Shown: positions 36,387 to 46,935 of the stretch, in pieces | Layout of the letters: every line of letters starts with the position of its first letter | Position numbering within the stretch: the stretch's first letter is position 1 | From: Tilletiopsis washingtonensis | Taxonomy: Eukaryota > Basidiomycota > Exobasidiomycetes > Entylomatales | Assembly: GCF_003144115.1 (NCBI RefSeq) | Contig: NW_020312001.1 | Span: forward strand, 648,722-712,721 | DNA: 64,000 nucleotides | Reading direction: 5' to 3' | The notes under the pieces: model-generated | Told to the model about the DNA's origin: nothing | Database searches by the model: none | What the model saw: only the letters and a program-made list of their open reading frames with translations | Translations under genes and position numbers: made by a program

Positions 36387-37412
36387 TCACTCCTCTAGTG
36401 TGTCGTCATCGTCGTCGTCGTCCGCCAGCAGCTCGAAGAGAGCCGTGCTGGCCTCGTCTTCGTCATCATCCTCATCCTCGACCTCCTCCGAGGCATCAGC
36501 CGTGTGGTCCGCGAGCCTCTCGCCCGCGCCCTCCGCCCAGCTCTCGTCGTCCACCAGCAGCCCGTGGCTGCCGCCGCGTCCGCGGCCACTGCGGCTCTTC
36601 TTGGCATGCCATCCAAACCACTCCTCATCGAGGCCACTGCACTCCTCGCTGTCGATGCGGTGCACCTTGCCGCCGCGGATGTGGTAGATGATGTCGAAGC
36701 GCGCGCCGTCCCACGCCAGGCCGTGCACGCCCAGCTGGCGCGCAATGGGCGTGAGGGCCGCGTGCTCCCAGCTCAGCACCACATTGCGCCCCGCGGCCGT
36801 CTCGCGCAGCAGCACCTTGCGCACACACACGGGGTCGTCGCGCTGGCAGGACGTGTCGAGCGGGATGCCGGTGCGCTTGGCGAGCGGCTCGAGCTGCAGA
36901 GAGCGTGAGCTGCTGCAGAGCCGGCCCCTGCCCATGACGGCTCACCGTCTCGTACGCCCTGCGCCGGCGGCCGTGCGACTTGTACGCCTGCGCCATGGCA
37001 TAGCTGCAAGCAACCACTGCGTCAGACATGCCCGCCTTTTGCCCGCATGCCACCGCCACTCACTCGGCCTTGAGCGGGCCCTTGCCGAACACCTTGCGCA
37101 GGCACTTTGCGCGCCTGCGGCCGTCGGCAGAGAGGCCGGGCCGGTCGGCCTTGACCTTCTCGCCGTGCCGGATGAGCTGCGACAGAGGGATGCTCAGCGC
37201 ATGGAGCAACAGCACGCCAACGGGCCGCTCACGTAGACCCAGCCAGGGCCGGTGCTGGCCTCGGCGTCGAAGGTAGGCTCGCCGTGCGGCGCTGCAGCGC
37301 CGAGGAACGGGTGCTGTGCGCTGCCAAGCGGCGAGGAGAGAGCGACGACAAGCGAGGCGAGCAGCACCAGCGCCAGTAGCGGTGCGCGCGCCAGCATGGC
37401 GTGGCGGCGCAT
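36387..37412 (-). CDS. Secreted histidine-phosphatase (phosphoglycerate-mutase-like) protein
   Basis: Starts at 37412 (MRRHAM...) or 37397 with a signal peptide (LLALVLLASLVVALSSPLG). After the first intron the motif LIRHGEK carries the catalytic Arg-His-Gly of the histidine phosphatase superfamily, followed by GLSADGRRRAKCLRKVFG, typical of a fungal branch of this family. The second conserved histidine is probably in LSWEHAALTPIARQLG. Introns have GTGAGC/GTGAGT donors near 37234, 37065 and 36946. The C-terminal tail is strongly acidic (long Asp/Glu run after about 36520), which is unusual for a secreted enzyme of this type. Substrate unknown; true mutase activity is unlikely. Confidence 0.8.
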
Positions 37413-38400
37413 GAGTGAGCGGCGCGAGGTGGAGCGGAGAAATGGGGCGCCGGCGAGGGTGGCGCTGGTGCAGCGTGCGAGGGTTTGAAGACAGTGAGGA
37501 TGGGTGTCGCTTGGCCAGAGCGACGAACGTGGGTGTGACTCTGGAGCTGATGGCCGAGATGATGTGGGAGTGAGGCAAGCCGGGCGGCCGTTGGACGCCA
37601 GCCTGGAGGCCAAATTCGAGCGCACGTGCTCGGCGGCGCTGCGCGGAGCTCGGCGAGCTGCAGGCACCATGCCGCCGCCTCTCTGTTTGTGGCGCATACG
37701 GCCGCAGCCGCCTGTCCGAGGCTGCAACCAGCCAGACCTGTGAGGAACGGTGAGTGAACAGCAGGACCGAGGTGCAGCGACACCTCGCATCTGGACGACT
37801 TGCTGGCTGAACTGCGGTCGGACATGGCGTGCGAGAGGAGAGGAGGAGCAGCCCAGGCACGGCGGGCGTGGGAGCAGGTGGCTCGGGGCTCGGCGCCGAC
37901 GCGCGGCCCGGCCCCTGAGGCGCCCACTCCAGGGTCCATGCTGCGCCGACCCACGCCATCCGACGGTGAGGACAAGCACGCCGCAGCATGCCGTGTATGG
38001 TGTGCTGGCGCTGCTGCTGCGCTCGGCGTGCGAGCGGCTGCTTGGCGCCCGTCTGGCGGTATCAGATGCGATGGGCGCGCCTGATCTCGGAGGGCGCGGT
38101 CAGCAGGCATGCAGCCGGAGCGAGTCGCGTGCGGCTGCGCGGCGCCACAGATTTTTGGCGGGGCGCGCCTCGCTGCCACCCTGCCATCTCACCCTCACCC
38201 TCCTCCGGACCCCGGCCGCTGCATATCTGATTGCGATCCCCCTGTCCGCCTGCTTCGCTCTCGCCGCCGGCCGCTGCCGTGCCATCAGGCCTTGTCCTCC
38301 ACCTGTCGTCGCCCGTGTCCTGACTCCGCGTCGCGTCCCGGCCCGGCACTGCCACGCGTCACCCCCTCCTCTGCCTCACTCCACCACAACACCCGTCACC
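37413..38400. other. Divergent intergenic region upstream of heme oxygenase
   Basis: About 990 bp between divergent starts. It becomes pyrimidine-rich in the last 150 bp before the heme oxygenase ATG, typical of fungal core promoters. No gene, repeat or specific site recognised. Confidence 0.5.
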
Positions 38401-39775
38401 ATGCCCGCTGCTCGCTCCGCAAAGGCCTCGGGCTGCCCGTTCGCCTACCTCGCCTCGCTCGGTGTGCGGCTCGACGCCACCACGCACGCCCTCTTCCACT
38501 CGGCGCCCGCGCCGCTCCTCGAGCCGGCAGCGAGCAGTGACGACGAGGCCGATGCGCCGCTCAGCGCCCGCCTGCAGGCCGGCACCAGTGCGGCACACAC
38601 GCGCATCGAGCGCAGCCGCGGCGTGCGCGCCCTCATGGGCTTCGGCGCCGGCGCTGAGGGCGCCGCGGCCGCGCTGGAGCGCCGCGAGTACATGGCCTGG
38701 CTCGTCGGCCTGGCGTGTGTGTATGCGTGAGTTGGCGCGGCAGGGCTATGGTGTCCTTGTGCTCCTGCTGACCACCTTCGACAGCGCCATCGAGGCCTAC
38801 CTGCCCGTGCCCGCCACGCTTCTCGCCGGCCTGCAGCACTCCGACATGCTGCCTGCGCTCGCGCGCCTCGCGCCACTCGAGGCCGACGTGCTGGCCCACG
38901 CGCGCTTCCTCGGCGGCGTCGACCCTAACGTCTCGGCGCCCGCCGACGAGGCCGACGTCTTTGCGCTGCTGGCACATTCCGACGCCGGCTCGGCATCGCA
39001 CGTGGCGCTCTCGGCGCTGATGGAGAGCGTGCCGCGCCACACTTCGTTCCCGCGCGACGAGCACCTGGCGCTCCTCTCGCCGGCGCACGCCGAGGCGACG
39101 CACGCCTACGCATCGCGACTCTTCGAGCTCGGTACGGCGGCGTCGAGCGGCGCCTCGACGCCAAGCAGCGAGTCGGCCTTCCGCACTGCCTACACCGCAC
39201 CGCTGGGTCCGGGCACGCTGGTGGCGCACGCGTACGTGCGCTACATGGGCGACCTCAGCGGCGGACAGCACATTGCCAAGCGGGCGCGCGCGCTCTGGCC
39301 GCTCGGTCTGGAGGAGAACACAGGCTTTGAGTCGTACGTCTTTGCCAAGCCTGCCGCGTGGACCGGCACGCAGCGCGCGTGGGAGGGCGACCTGAAGCGC
39401 CGCTTCCGCGACGCCATGGACGGCGCCTTCGCGCAGCTCGAGGACGAGAAGGAGGGGGTGGCGTGTGAGTGGCCTCTGCACCCCTCACCACGGCCTTCGC
39501 TGACCCAAGCTCTTACCACAGCCGTGCTCGTCGACGAGGCATCGCTGGCCTTTGACCTCAACCGCGGCCTCTTCGACGCCCTCGTGCCGTCGTCCGAGGA
39601 GGACGATGCGCGCGAGCTGGCCGCACTGCTCGCTGCCTCGGCGCCGGCGCTGGCCAAGACGGCCTCGGCGCTAAGCTCGCCGCGCGCTCGCTCTCTCCTT
39701 CCGTCACTGCCGACCCTGGCTGTCGGCCTGCTCGCCGTCGCCACTGGTCTCTCGTCATCCGCTCTCTCTGCCTAG
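38401..39775 (+). CDS. HMX1: Heme oxygenase, tail-anchored
   Basis: Degrades heme to biliverdin, CO and iron, probably at the ER membrane. Exons 38401-38726, 38785-39464 and 39522-39775 give 419 residues. The proximal heme-ligand histidine lies in TSAAHTRIERS (about residue 66), and the distal-helix motif is YVRYMGDLSGGQHIAKRA (GDLSGGQ near 263). The C-terminal run SLLPSLPTLAVGLLAVATGL looks like a membrane anchor. The N-terminus carries a Cys-Pro-Phe motif (SGCPFAYL, Cys12) of the type that binds heme as a regulatory element in other proteins. Compared with yeast Hmx1 (about 317 residues) it is longer, mostly through Ser/Ala-rich insertions around 38900-39170. Confidence 0.93.
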
Positions 39776-39964
39776 TCCTGTCTCCCAACCGTCACACTGT
39801 CCGCGCGCCGCCTGTCTCCCGCTTCACTGTTCGCATCCATGTCTCCTCAGGGCTCCACACCGATTCATGCCACGGTCTCCATAGACGCTAGAGTGTCCGA
39901 ATGTATCATCTCTCCGCATGAGTCGCTTGCATGAGTGCATTGCTGGGGCACAGGGCCGCACGGG

Positions 39965-42900
39965 CTAGTGGATGAAGACGTCGAGGCGCGTGAGCTGCGA
40001 GAACGTCGACTGCTCGATGCGGACTGCGGGCAGGGCGGAGTCAGCAGGGAGCAGCAGTCGACGAGACACACGCCACTCACGCCTCAGCATGCCGGCGTAC
40101 ATCATGAGCACGCGCGCCTTGTTGCGCAGCTCGTTCATGCGCTGCTGGCGCGCCGCGTCGCCAAAGGGACTCTGCGCCTGCGCGCCGTGCAGCTTGTACA
40201 GCGTCTCCATGACGAGCAGCAAGATGTGCGAGATGTTGCGCGCGATCGCCTCGTCCATGTCCTTGAACTGCTCGGCGGCGCGCGTGATGCTGACGACGTC
40301 GGACTTGTTCAATGGGATCAGGTCCAGCGACTCGACCGTCTGCGCAGCGTGATCAGCATGAGACAGAGCAAAGTAGGCGTGAGCCACTCACGTTGAGCGT
40401 CTTCTCCAGCTCGCCTGCCGCGTACAGCGCCACGGCATCCTTGAGTGCCAGCAGCACCTTGCACGTCTCGCGCTTGCGCGGCGTGATGGCGCGCACAATG
40501 TGGTTCTGCTGCTCGTAGCTGTCGAGGATGGCGCGCGCCAGCTGTGCCGTGTCCTCGGCGGCGGCGAGCGAGGCCTCGGGCTGCAGGCGTGCCGCGCCCG
40601 GCGTCCCGGACGCGCTGGCGTCGGCGACGGCACTCGGCGCCGGCGTGTCGAAGAGGCTGGCGCCCAGCTCGCGGTTCATCACCGACACGACCGTGTCGTA
40701 CTCCTCGGCGATGTTGTAGAGTAGGATCGCGTCGCGCGTGCGGTGCTCGGCCTCGCTCTGCCGCGCGGCGGCGCACACGATCTGGCTCGTGTAGTCGCGC
40801 GAGTTGGCGAGGTGGATGAGCGAGAGGTTGCGCTCGATCAGGCCGGGCTGAGGAAGATGTCAGCTCGCGGTAGCTGATTCTGCGGCCGTCAGCACCCACA
40901 ATCTTTGTGCCGTCGCTGCGGATGTCGCCAAGCAGGTCAAAGTACTGCCGCGTCTCGAACACGAGCTGCCGGATGGCGTCGTGGCACTTCTTCGTCTGCT
41001 CCTGCCCGGCGGGTGCCGGCGCGTCGGAGTTGAGGCAGATCAGGTACAGGTACTGCAGCGCCGAGCGGGCGTCGGAGCGCGAGAAGAGGCGCACGTAGCG
41101 CTGGATCAGCTTCGCAAAGTCGAGCAGGCCGCGCGGTGCGCCCGACGACGTCGTCTCGACGGTCACTGCGGCAGTGCGTCAGCAAGCGGCATGTGTGCAC
41201 TCTCGAGCGCACGCACAGAAGTCGACGTGTGATGTTTGTGCGTTGGTCGGCACGCGCATCAGGCCGTAGTACGCCAGCGCGGCGGCAAAGTGTACGGCAT
41301 CGACCTGGTGCTGCGGCCGCGAGTACAGGAATGCAACGGCCTGCGAAGGACTGGTGAGCACACAGCGGCCACCACACCCGTTGCCGCACTCACGCGCTCG
41401 AACTCGCCGCACAGCAGCAGCACCTGGAAGTAGTGCATCGGCCGCGTGCCCTTCGGGTCAAAGTGCTTCTCGCCGTAGCCGACGAGCTTCTCAGCCAGCT
41501 CGGTGAGGCCGTAGCGCTCCTTGCCCTCGTCCTGCTCGCGCACGAGCGAGAGCTGCAGCCAGAGCCAGTTCTCCGTCGAGCGCGTCAGCGCCGGCGGGAA
41601 GCGCTTGCTGATGTCGATGCGCCCCAGCAGCTTGTACAGGCCAGCCTTGTACGCGTCGACGGACGAGGCGTCGAGCGACGACGAGGAGCGGAAGCGCGCG
41701 TTGTACTCGGCCAGGAAGCGGTCGCGCAGCGCCTTGGGCAGCCGGCGGTCGGGACTGTCGAGCCAGGCCTTGAGATAGGCGACGAAGCTGCTGCCACTGC
41801 TGCTGCTGCCCGACTGGTCGGACGAGCGCAGCGCGGCGTCGTGCTCCGACGCCACGTCGAGCGCCAGCGAGGAGTGCCCTGTCCGCAGCAGGTAGTAGAT
41901 GTGCGCCCACACCGGCACCGGCCCTTGCGCCGTAGAGACGAGCTACGACCGACAGGTGAGCCTGGCCCTGGCTGCGTCGCACACGCGCACTCACCTCGAG
42001 GTCGCCGGCCCAGCGGCCGTCCCGATCCAGGTGCACCACGCGCACGAAGGCTGCCACACGCGCCCGCATACTCGGCGCGCCGCCCAGCTGCGCCTTGACC
42101 GGGTTCGCCGCGATCGTCGAGTCCATGTGCTGCTCGAACCTGCACGCCAGGCTCAGCTGCTGCTGCTGTGCGACTCTGCGCAGACTACTCACTGGCGCTG
42201 CAGGAACTCCATGCCGCCGCGGCTGATCTGGTTGCGCAGCTCGCGGCCGCTCTCCTTCTCCCACGCGTCGCCGTACGCGCATGCGAACTGGCGCTCGCGC
42301 ACAGCGGGCCCGACGAAGCGCTCCTTCTTCGCATCCACCTGCTCGCCCACGATGGACGCGAGTGCCGCCCAGGCCTCGGCCAGCGGCGCGTCGGCCGCAG
42401 ACGGCGAGGCGGCCGTCGAGACGGCAGTGCTGAGCGCCGACGCCAGCGGGAAGGGCTGCGAGGCGAGGCGCGCCGAGGAGAGCGACGAGAGCACCGAGTC
42501 GTAGCGCATCATGCGGCCGTGCAGCTGCGTCTGCGGCGGCGCCGAGGCACCGCGCTGCGGGCCGGCCGAGGTGAAGTCCTGCAAGGGATGTGAGCAAGCG
42601 CCGACGAGTTGCGCACATTGGCAGGCTCACCTCGACGGCACTCGTGCTGGCGTGCTGGCCGAGCTCCTCGAAGATGCGAGCGCGCTGCTTCTGCCAGTTG
42701 TGCGCCATGCCGCGCGCCATGCTCTGGTTGAAGTCGGCGAGCGTTTCCCGGCGGCCCTCCTCGATGGAGGAGAGGATGAGATGCTCGTGCGAGTGGCGCA
42801 GGAAGGACTGGCAGCGAGTGAGTGACAGGGCCAGCACAGGTGCGCGCAGCGGCGCCTCACCTCGACGTCCGTGTCGCCGACGGCCTCGAGCATCTCAAAC

Positions 42901-43175
42901 GCGCCGCGCAGCTCGACGCGGCGCACGTCGGCGCCCAGCTGGCTGGCATCGACGCCGGCGCCGGCGAGGAAGTAGTGCGCCTTCTCGTGGGCGCCCGGCG
43001 GCGGCGCACCCGGCGCGGCGCGGGCGACGAGGCGGCGCGACTGCGCCTCGATCTGCTCGAGGCCGAGCTGGATGGCGGGCAGGTCGCTGCGGCCCTGCTG
43101 TGCGGCGAGCGAGCGCGACTGGTGCAGCAGCGAGGCGAGCGAGGGCGCGGCGGCGCCGTCGATGGCCATGTCCAT
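39965..43175 (-). CDS. NIC96: Nucleoporin Nic96/Nup93
   Basis: Inner-ring linker nucleoporin of the nuclear pore. From MDMAIDG at 43175, about ten exons with introns around 50 nt give roughly 900 residues. Conserved segments include SFLRHSHEHLILSSIEEGR, FNQSMARGMAHNWQKQRARI, VPVWAHIYYLLRTGH, ENWLWLQLSLVRE, HYFQVLLLCGEFERA, VDAVHFAAALAYYGLMR, FAKLIQRYVRLF, and IERNLSLIHLANSRDY to LYNIAEEYDTVVSVMNREL. This order is the Nic96 helical (ACE1-like) architecture. The N-terminus has the expected helix-forming segment that binds the Nsp1 complex, but it is Ala-rich. The gene lies convergent to heme oxygenase with 189 bp between stops. Confidence 0.95.
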
Positions 43176-44170
43176 GCTGGGCGTGACGAGGTGGGATGGA
43201 TGTGGAGCGGTGGAAGGATGGCGCCGGCAGAGCATGCATCGCGCACCGCGAGAAGACGCGCCTCGCCGTGTTCCCACGCGCTGAAGCCGACGGCGCCTTC
43301 AGCGCTGCCCGCGCGCGAAGCTTCAGCAGCGTGCGGCGGGTGCCGAGAGCCGCATGAGGAGCAGCGAGCTGCTTTCGAGGGCGAGCTCGGCAGCAGCAGA
43401 GAGTCGCCCGCTGCTGCGCTCCTGCTGCTGCAGAGGCTTGCTTGCGGTGCGCGCTTGCGGCGCCTGCCAGCGAGGTGCCCGGGATCGACGAGCAGCGAGG
43501 GCTGCGCCCCAGATGGATGTCCGTCCAGCAGCCCCCTCGCCTCATCACCACCACCCCGCTCCTCTCTTCCGCACATCGGCTGCACAGCTCTCTTGCTGTC
43601 AGGCCTCCTTCTCTCAGAATCCTCTTCCTCTCCCGCCCTCTAACGAACACACCTCCGAGACGCGTCGACGTCTGGGATTGCGCAGCGACACTCGCCGCGC
43701 GCCTGCCGCAGCGCAGCGTCCGACACGCGACGGGCGATCACGCACCCGACAAGCCTCGACGCACCCTCGGGGCCTCGACGTCAACCGACACCTCGGCCTG
43801 CACGCGGCTGCCACTACTGTCTGTGCTTCACTGTTTGACCTACAAGCATCGAGCTTCCGCTTTCCGGCGTTTCACCTGCCACTCGAGGCAGCTGCGAGTG
43901 CACGGGCCGCTGCTCGGCAGCCGCACAGCGCACGGACTCGCGCCGGGGCAGGGATCGCCGCGTCTTGGCGGTAGTGGCCGCGCGCCGCGCCAAGCTTGGA
44001 CCTTCGCGTGCCGCATTCCTTCGCGCCGCGCCTGCTCGACTGCCGCTTCGCTGCGTGCCGACGTGCCGCCAGGAAGCAGGCACAGCGCTGCACATCAGCC
44101 TGCGCTCGTAGCTGAGCGTCTCGCTGTCAGCCTCTAATCACTACTTGCGGCCGCACTGCGCCTCGCCGCC
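43176..44170. other. Divergent intergenic region, NIC96 / HPC2
   Basis: About 1 kb between two start codons. It holds a C/T-rich stretch near 43540-43660 and again before 44150, consistent with promoters and 5' UTRs. No gene or repeat recognised. Confidence 0.5.
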
Positions 44171-46900
44171 ATGTCGTCCGAGCAGCTCGGCTCCTCGTCG
44201 CCGCTGCCCATGGCCAACGGCAGCGCCGCCGCCAGCAGCCCGGCGCCGCGCCAGTCGGCGGCTGGCCCTAGCAGCGACGCTGCGACCGCGCACTCGACGC
44301 AGCCGTCGTTTGCCGGCGCCGGCATTGCCAACAGCGACACGGTGATGCACGACGGCGACGAGGCCAACGGCGCCGACTCGGCCGGCGAGTCCGACGGCGA
44401 GCAGGAGGAGGGCGACGAGGAGGAGCCGGAGGAGGAGGCCGAGGAAGAGGAGGAAGAGGAGGAGGAGTCGGGCGACGACGAGGGCTCGGAGGAGGAAGAG
44501 GAGGACGACGACGACGAGGGCTCGGACTCGGGCGAGTCGAGCCGCAGCATGGCGACGGGCGACGGTGAGGAGCGCGGCGTCGAGGCGGCACTCGGCGGCG
44601 AGCCGGGCGACGCCTCGGCGGCGGCGGCAGTGCAGGCCGTCGACGCAAACGGCCAGCCGGCACAGACAGAGGGCTCGACTGCGGCCGCAACGCAGGGCGC
44701 GGAGGGCAGTGCAGACGCAGCAGCTGCGGCGCCGCAGGACGGCTCGGACCCCGCTGGTGAGTGGCCCGCCCTGCTACGTGACCCACCAAACTGACACGCC
44801 GCAGCCGGCCCGTCCGACCCGACGATCCACAAGCCCAAGGTCAAGAAGCGGCGGCGGCAGAACCGCACGCCGTCGCCCGGCACGATGCTGCCCGAGGGCC
44901 CGCCGCCGCGCCCGTCGATGCGCATGACGCTCACGCCGCTGCCCGTCGGCCGCGACCCGACGGTCGACTACAAGGACTACACCGTCTCCGTGCCCGACCT
45001 CATGTACGACACGCTCAAGGCCGCCGGGCAGAGCGGGCCGTGGATGAGCTACTGGGAGAAGAAGCGTCGCGACGCCGAGGAGGCCGAGGCGGCCAAGGTG
45101 GCGGCCGCTGCGCCGCCGCCCGAGGTGCCCAACGACATTCCCGCCGACCTGCCGCCGGAGCTCGCGGCGCTGCTGGCCAAGCACCAGGAGACGGGCGTCG
45201 TCAAGAAGAAGCGTAAGCGCAGACAGATGAAGGAGGACCAGTACGACCCCAAGGATCCGTTCGTCGACGACTCGGAGCTGCAGTTCGACGAGCCGACGCA
45301 CAGCGCCAAGCCGGACTGTGAGTGTGCATGCGGCGCTGCGCTGATCCCTCTGCTGACCAGCCCTGCAGCCGACGGCTTCTTCGTCCAGTACGGCGCGGTC
45401 GTCCTCGAGACGATCAGCAAGAAGCCGCGCAAGACGCACGTGGCCAAGGCCGCCGACGGCTCGGCGCCGGCACTCTCTGCTGCGGCCGTGCTCAACGCTG
45501 CGACGTCGGCGGCCGTGCTGTACGGCATCGGCACGAGCACCGGCATCCGCGGCTCCACCACAGGCTCGTCGGCCGCCGCCAACAGGATGCTGGCCAAGCG
45601 CGCGCTCGACCGCGGCATCCTGCCGCCCATGCCGCCGAAGCGCGAGAATGGCGCGCCGGAGCGCAGCCCGAGCATCTCGCGCGCCGGCGGTGCAATGGGC
45701 CTGGGCAACCTGCTCAACGGCGGACCGTCCGAGGCTGCCAGTCCGTCGCGCTCGCCTGCGCTGGGCGACGAGTCGCGTCGCAGCGTGAGTCGCATGTCTG
45801 AGGGCACACGCGCGGCGCCGATCGACATCGACGAGGACGACAACGTCAGCATCACGGAGCAGGTGCTGGCCAAGTACGAAAAGGCGCTCGAGGGCACCGA
45901 GATCAAGAACCGCGTCTACCGCTCGGACCCGCGCATGCTGCAGGCGCTCGACGAGCTCAAGGTGCTCATCGACGCGCAGGACTGGTCGACCAAGGGCCGC
46001 TTCCCGCCGGCACTCAAGCCGGCGCTCGTCAAGATCTCGCGCCTCGCGCTCGACCTCGGCGAGTACAACGAGAATTTCTTCAGCTGGATGCCGCACCTCT
46101 TCCCGTACAACCGCTTTACGATGCACGTGAGTGTGCTGACCGACATCCGCTACGGCTTTGCTGACCGCGTCTCTGCAGAAACTCATCAAGCGCGAGTTCT
46201 ACGTCGAGCACCACTCGTACCTCAAGCTGCTGCAGTCCGAGCACATGCAGCAGCTCGAACAGTCGCTGCGCGACGACCTACCGGCGCACCAGGCCGACCA
46301 CGCTGCGGCCGTTGCGGCATGGGAGCGCCGTGGCTCGCCTTCGCGCGACGAGGCGCCGGCCAACGGTGCAGCGCCCGAAGCCGCGCTCGCCGGTGGAGAC
46401 GTCTCGATGACGAACGGCGACGAGGCAAACGACGCTGCGGCCGCCGAGGGTGAGTCTGCTGCTGTTTCTGGTCCGCTCGCCGCACGCTCACAACTCGCGC
46501 AGGTGGCCCGCCGGAGAAGAAGTGGCGCTTCAGCGACGACCAGCGGCACCAGATCTGCATCTGCGTCGTCATCGAGGACGCCATGGCGCAGGTGCAGGCC
46601 GAGAAGATGTGAGCCTCTCGCGCGGGTGCGCCGCATGACTGGCGACTGACGCCCTCCTGCAGCGGCTTCGAGAAGGGCGAGGTGCCTACGACGATCATCA
46701 TGGCGCGCAAGAACCTGTACGCGCGCCTCGCAGAGTTGCTGCCCGAGCCTGGCTGGTCGACGTCGACGCAGATCTCGCGAGAGTGTGAGTGTCCTGGCAT
46801 GGAACCGCGCAGCACTGCCGCTGACTTCCCATGCGCAGTTGCGAACCTCAAGCGCCGCTTCGCGGAGGCGCTCGGCACGGACCCGAAGCTCGACCAGTAG
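44171..46900 (+). CDS. HPC2: HIR histone chaperone subunit Hpc2/ubinuclein
   Basis: Nuclear subunit of the HIR/HIRA complex, which deposits H3-H4 outside replication and represses histone genes. The N-terminus is Ser/Ala-rich then very acidic (Glu/Asp run about residues 75-125). After the first intron comes the Hpc2-related domain: KDPFVDDSELQFDEPTHSA, continuing across the intron near 45318-45367 to DGFFVQYGAVVLE. This is the histone-H3-binding signature. A conserved helical C-terminal region follows (KLIKREFYVEHHSYLKLLQ; WRFSDDQRHQICICVVIEDA), corresponding to the ubinuclein middle domain. Introns near 44756-44803, 45318-45367, 46127-46179, 46450-46501, 46610-46662 and 46786-46838. The stop at 46898-46900 is 35 bp from the convergent BRCT gene. 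Confidence 0.9.
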
Positions 46901-46935
46901 CCGTCATCGCCATTCAGCACGTCATAATGATACAT

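Noticed and set aside
42100-42160. tRNA-like GGTTCGAG on the minus strand
   Set aside because: It is part of the Nic96 splice/coding sequence and no cloverleaf can be drawn around it.
44774-46189. 471-codon open frame on the minus strand
   Set aside because: Antisense shadow of the Hpc2 gene, whose Hpc2-related domain is clear on the plus strand.
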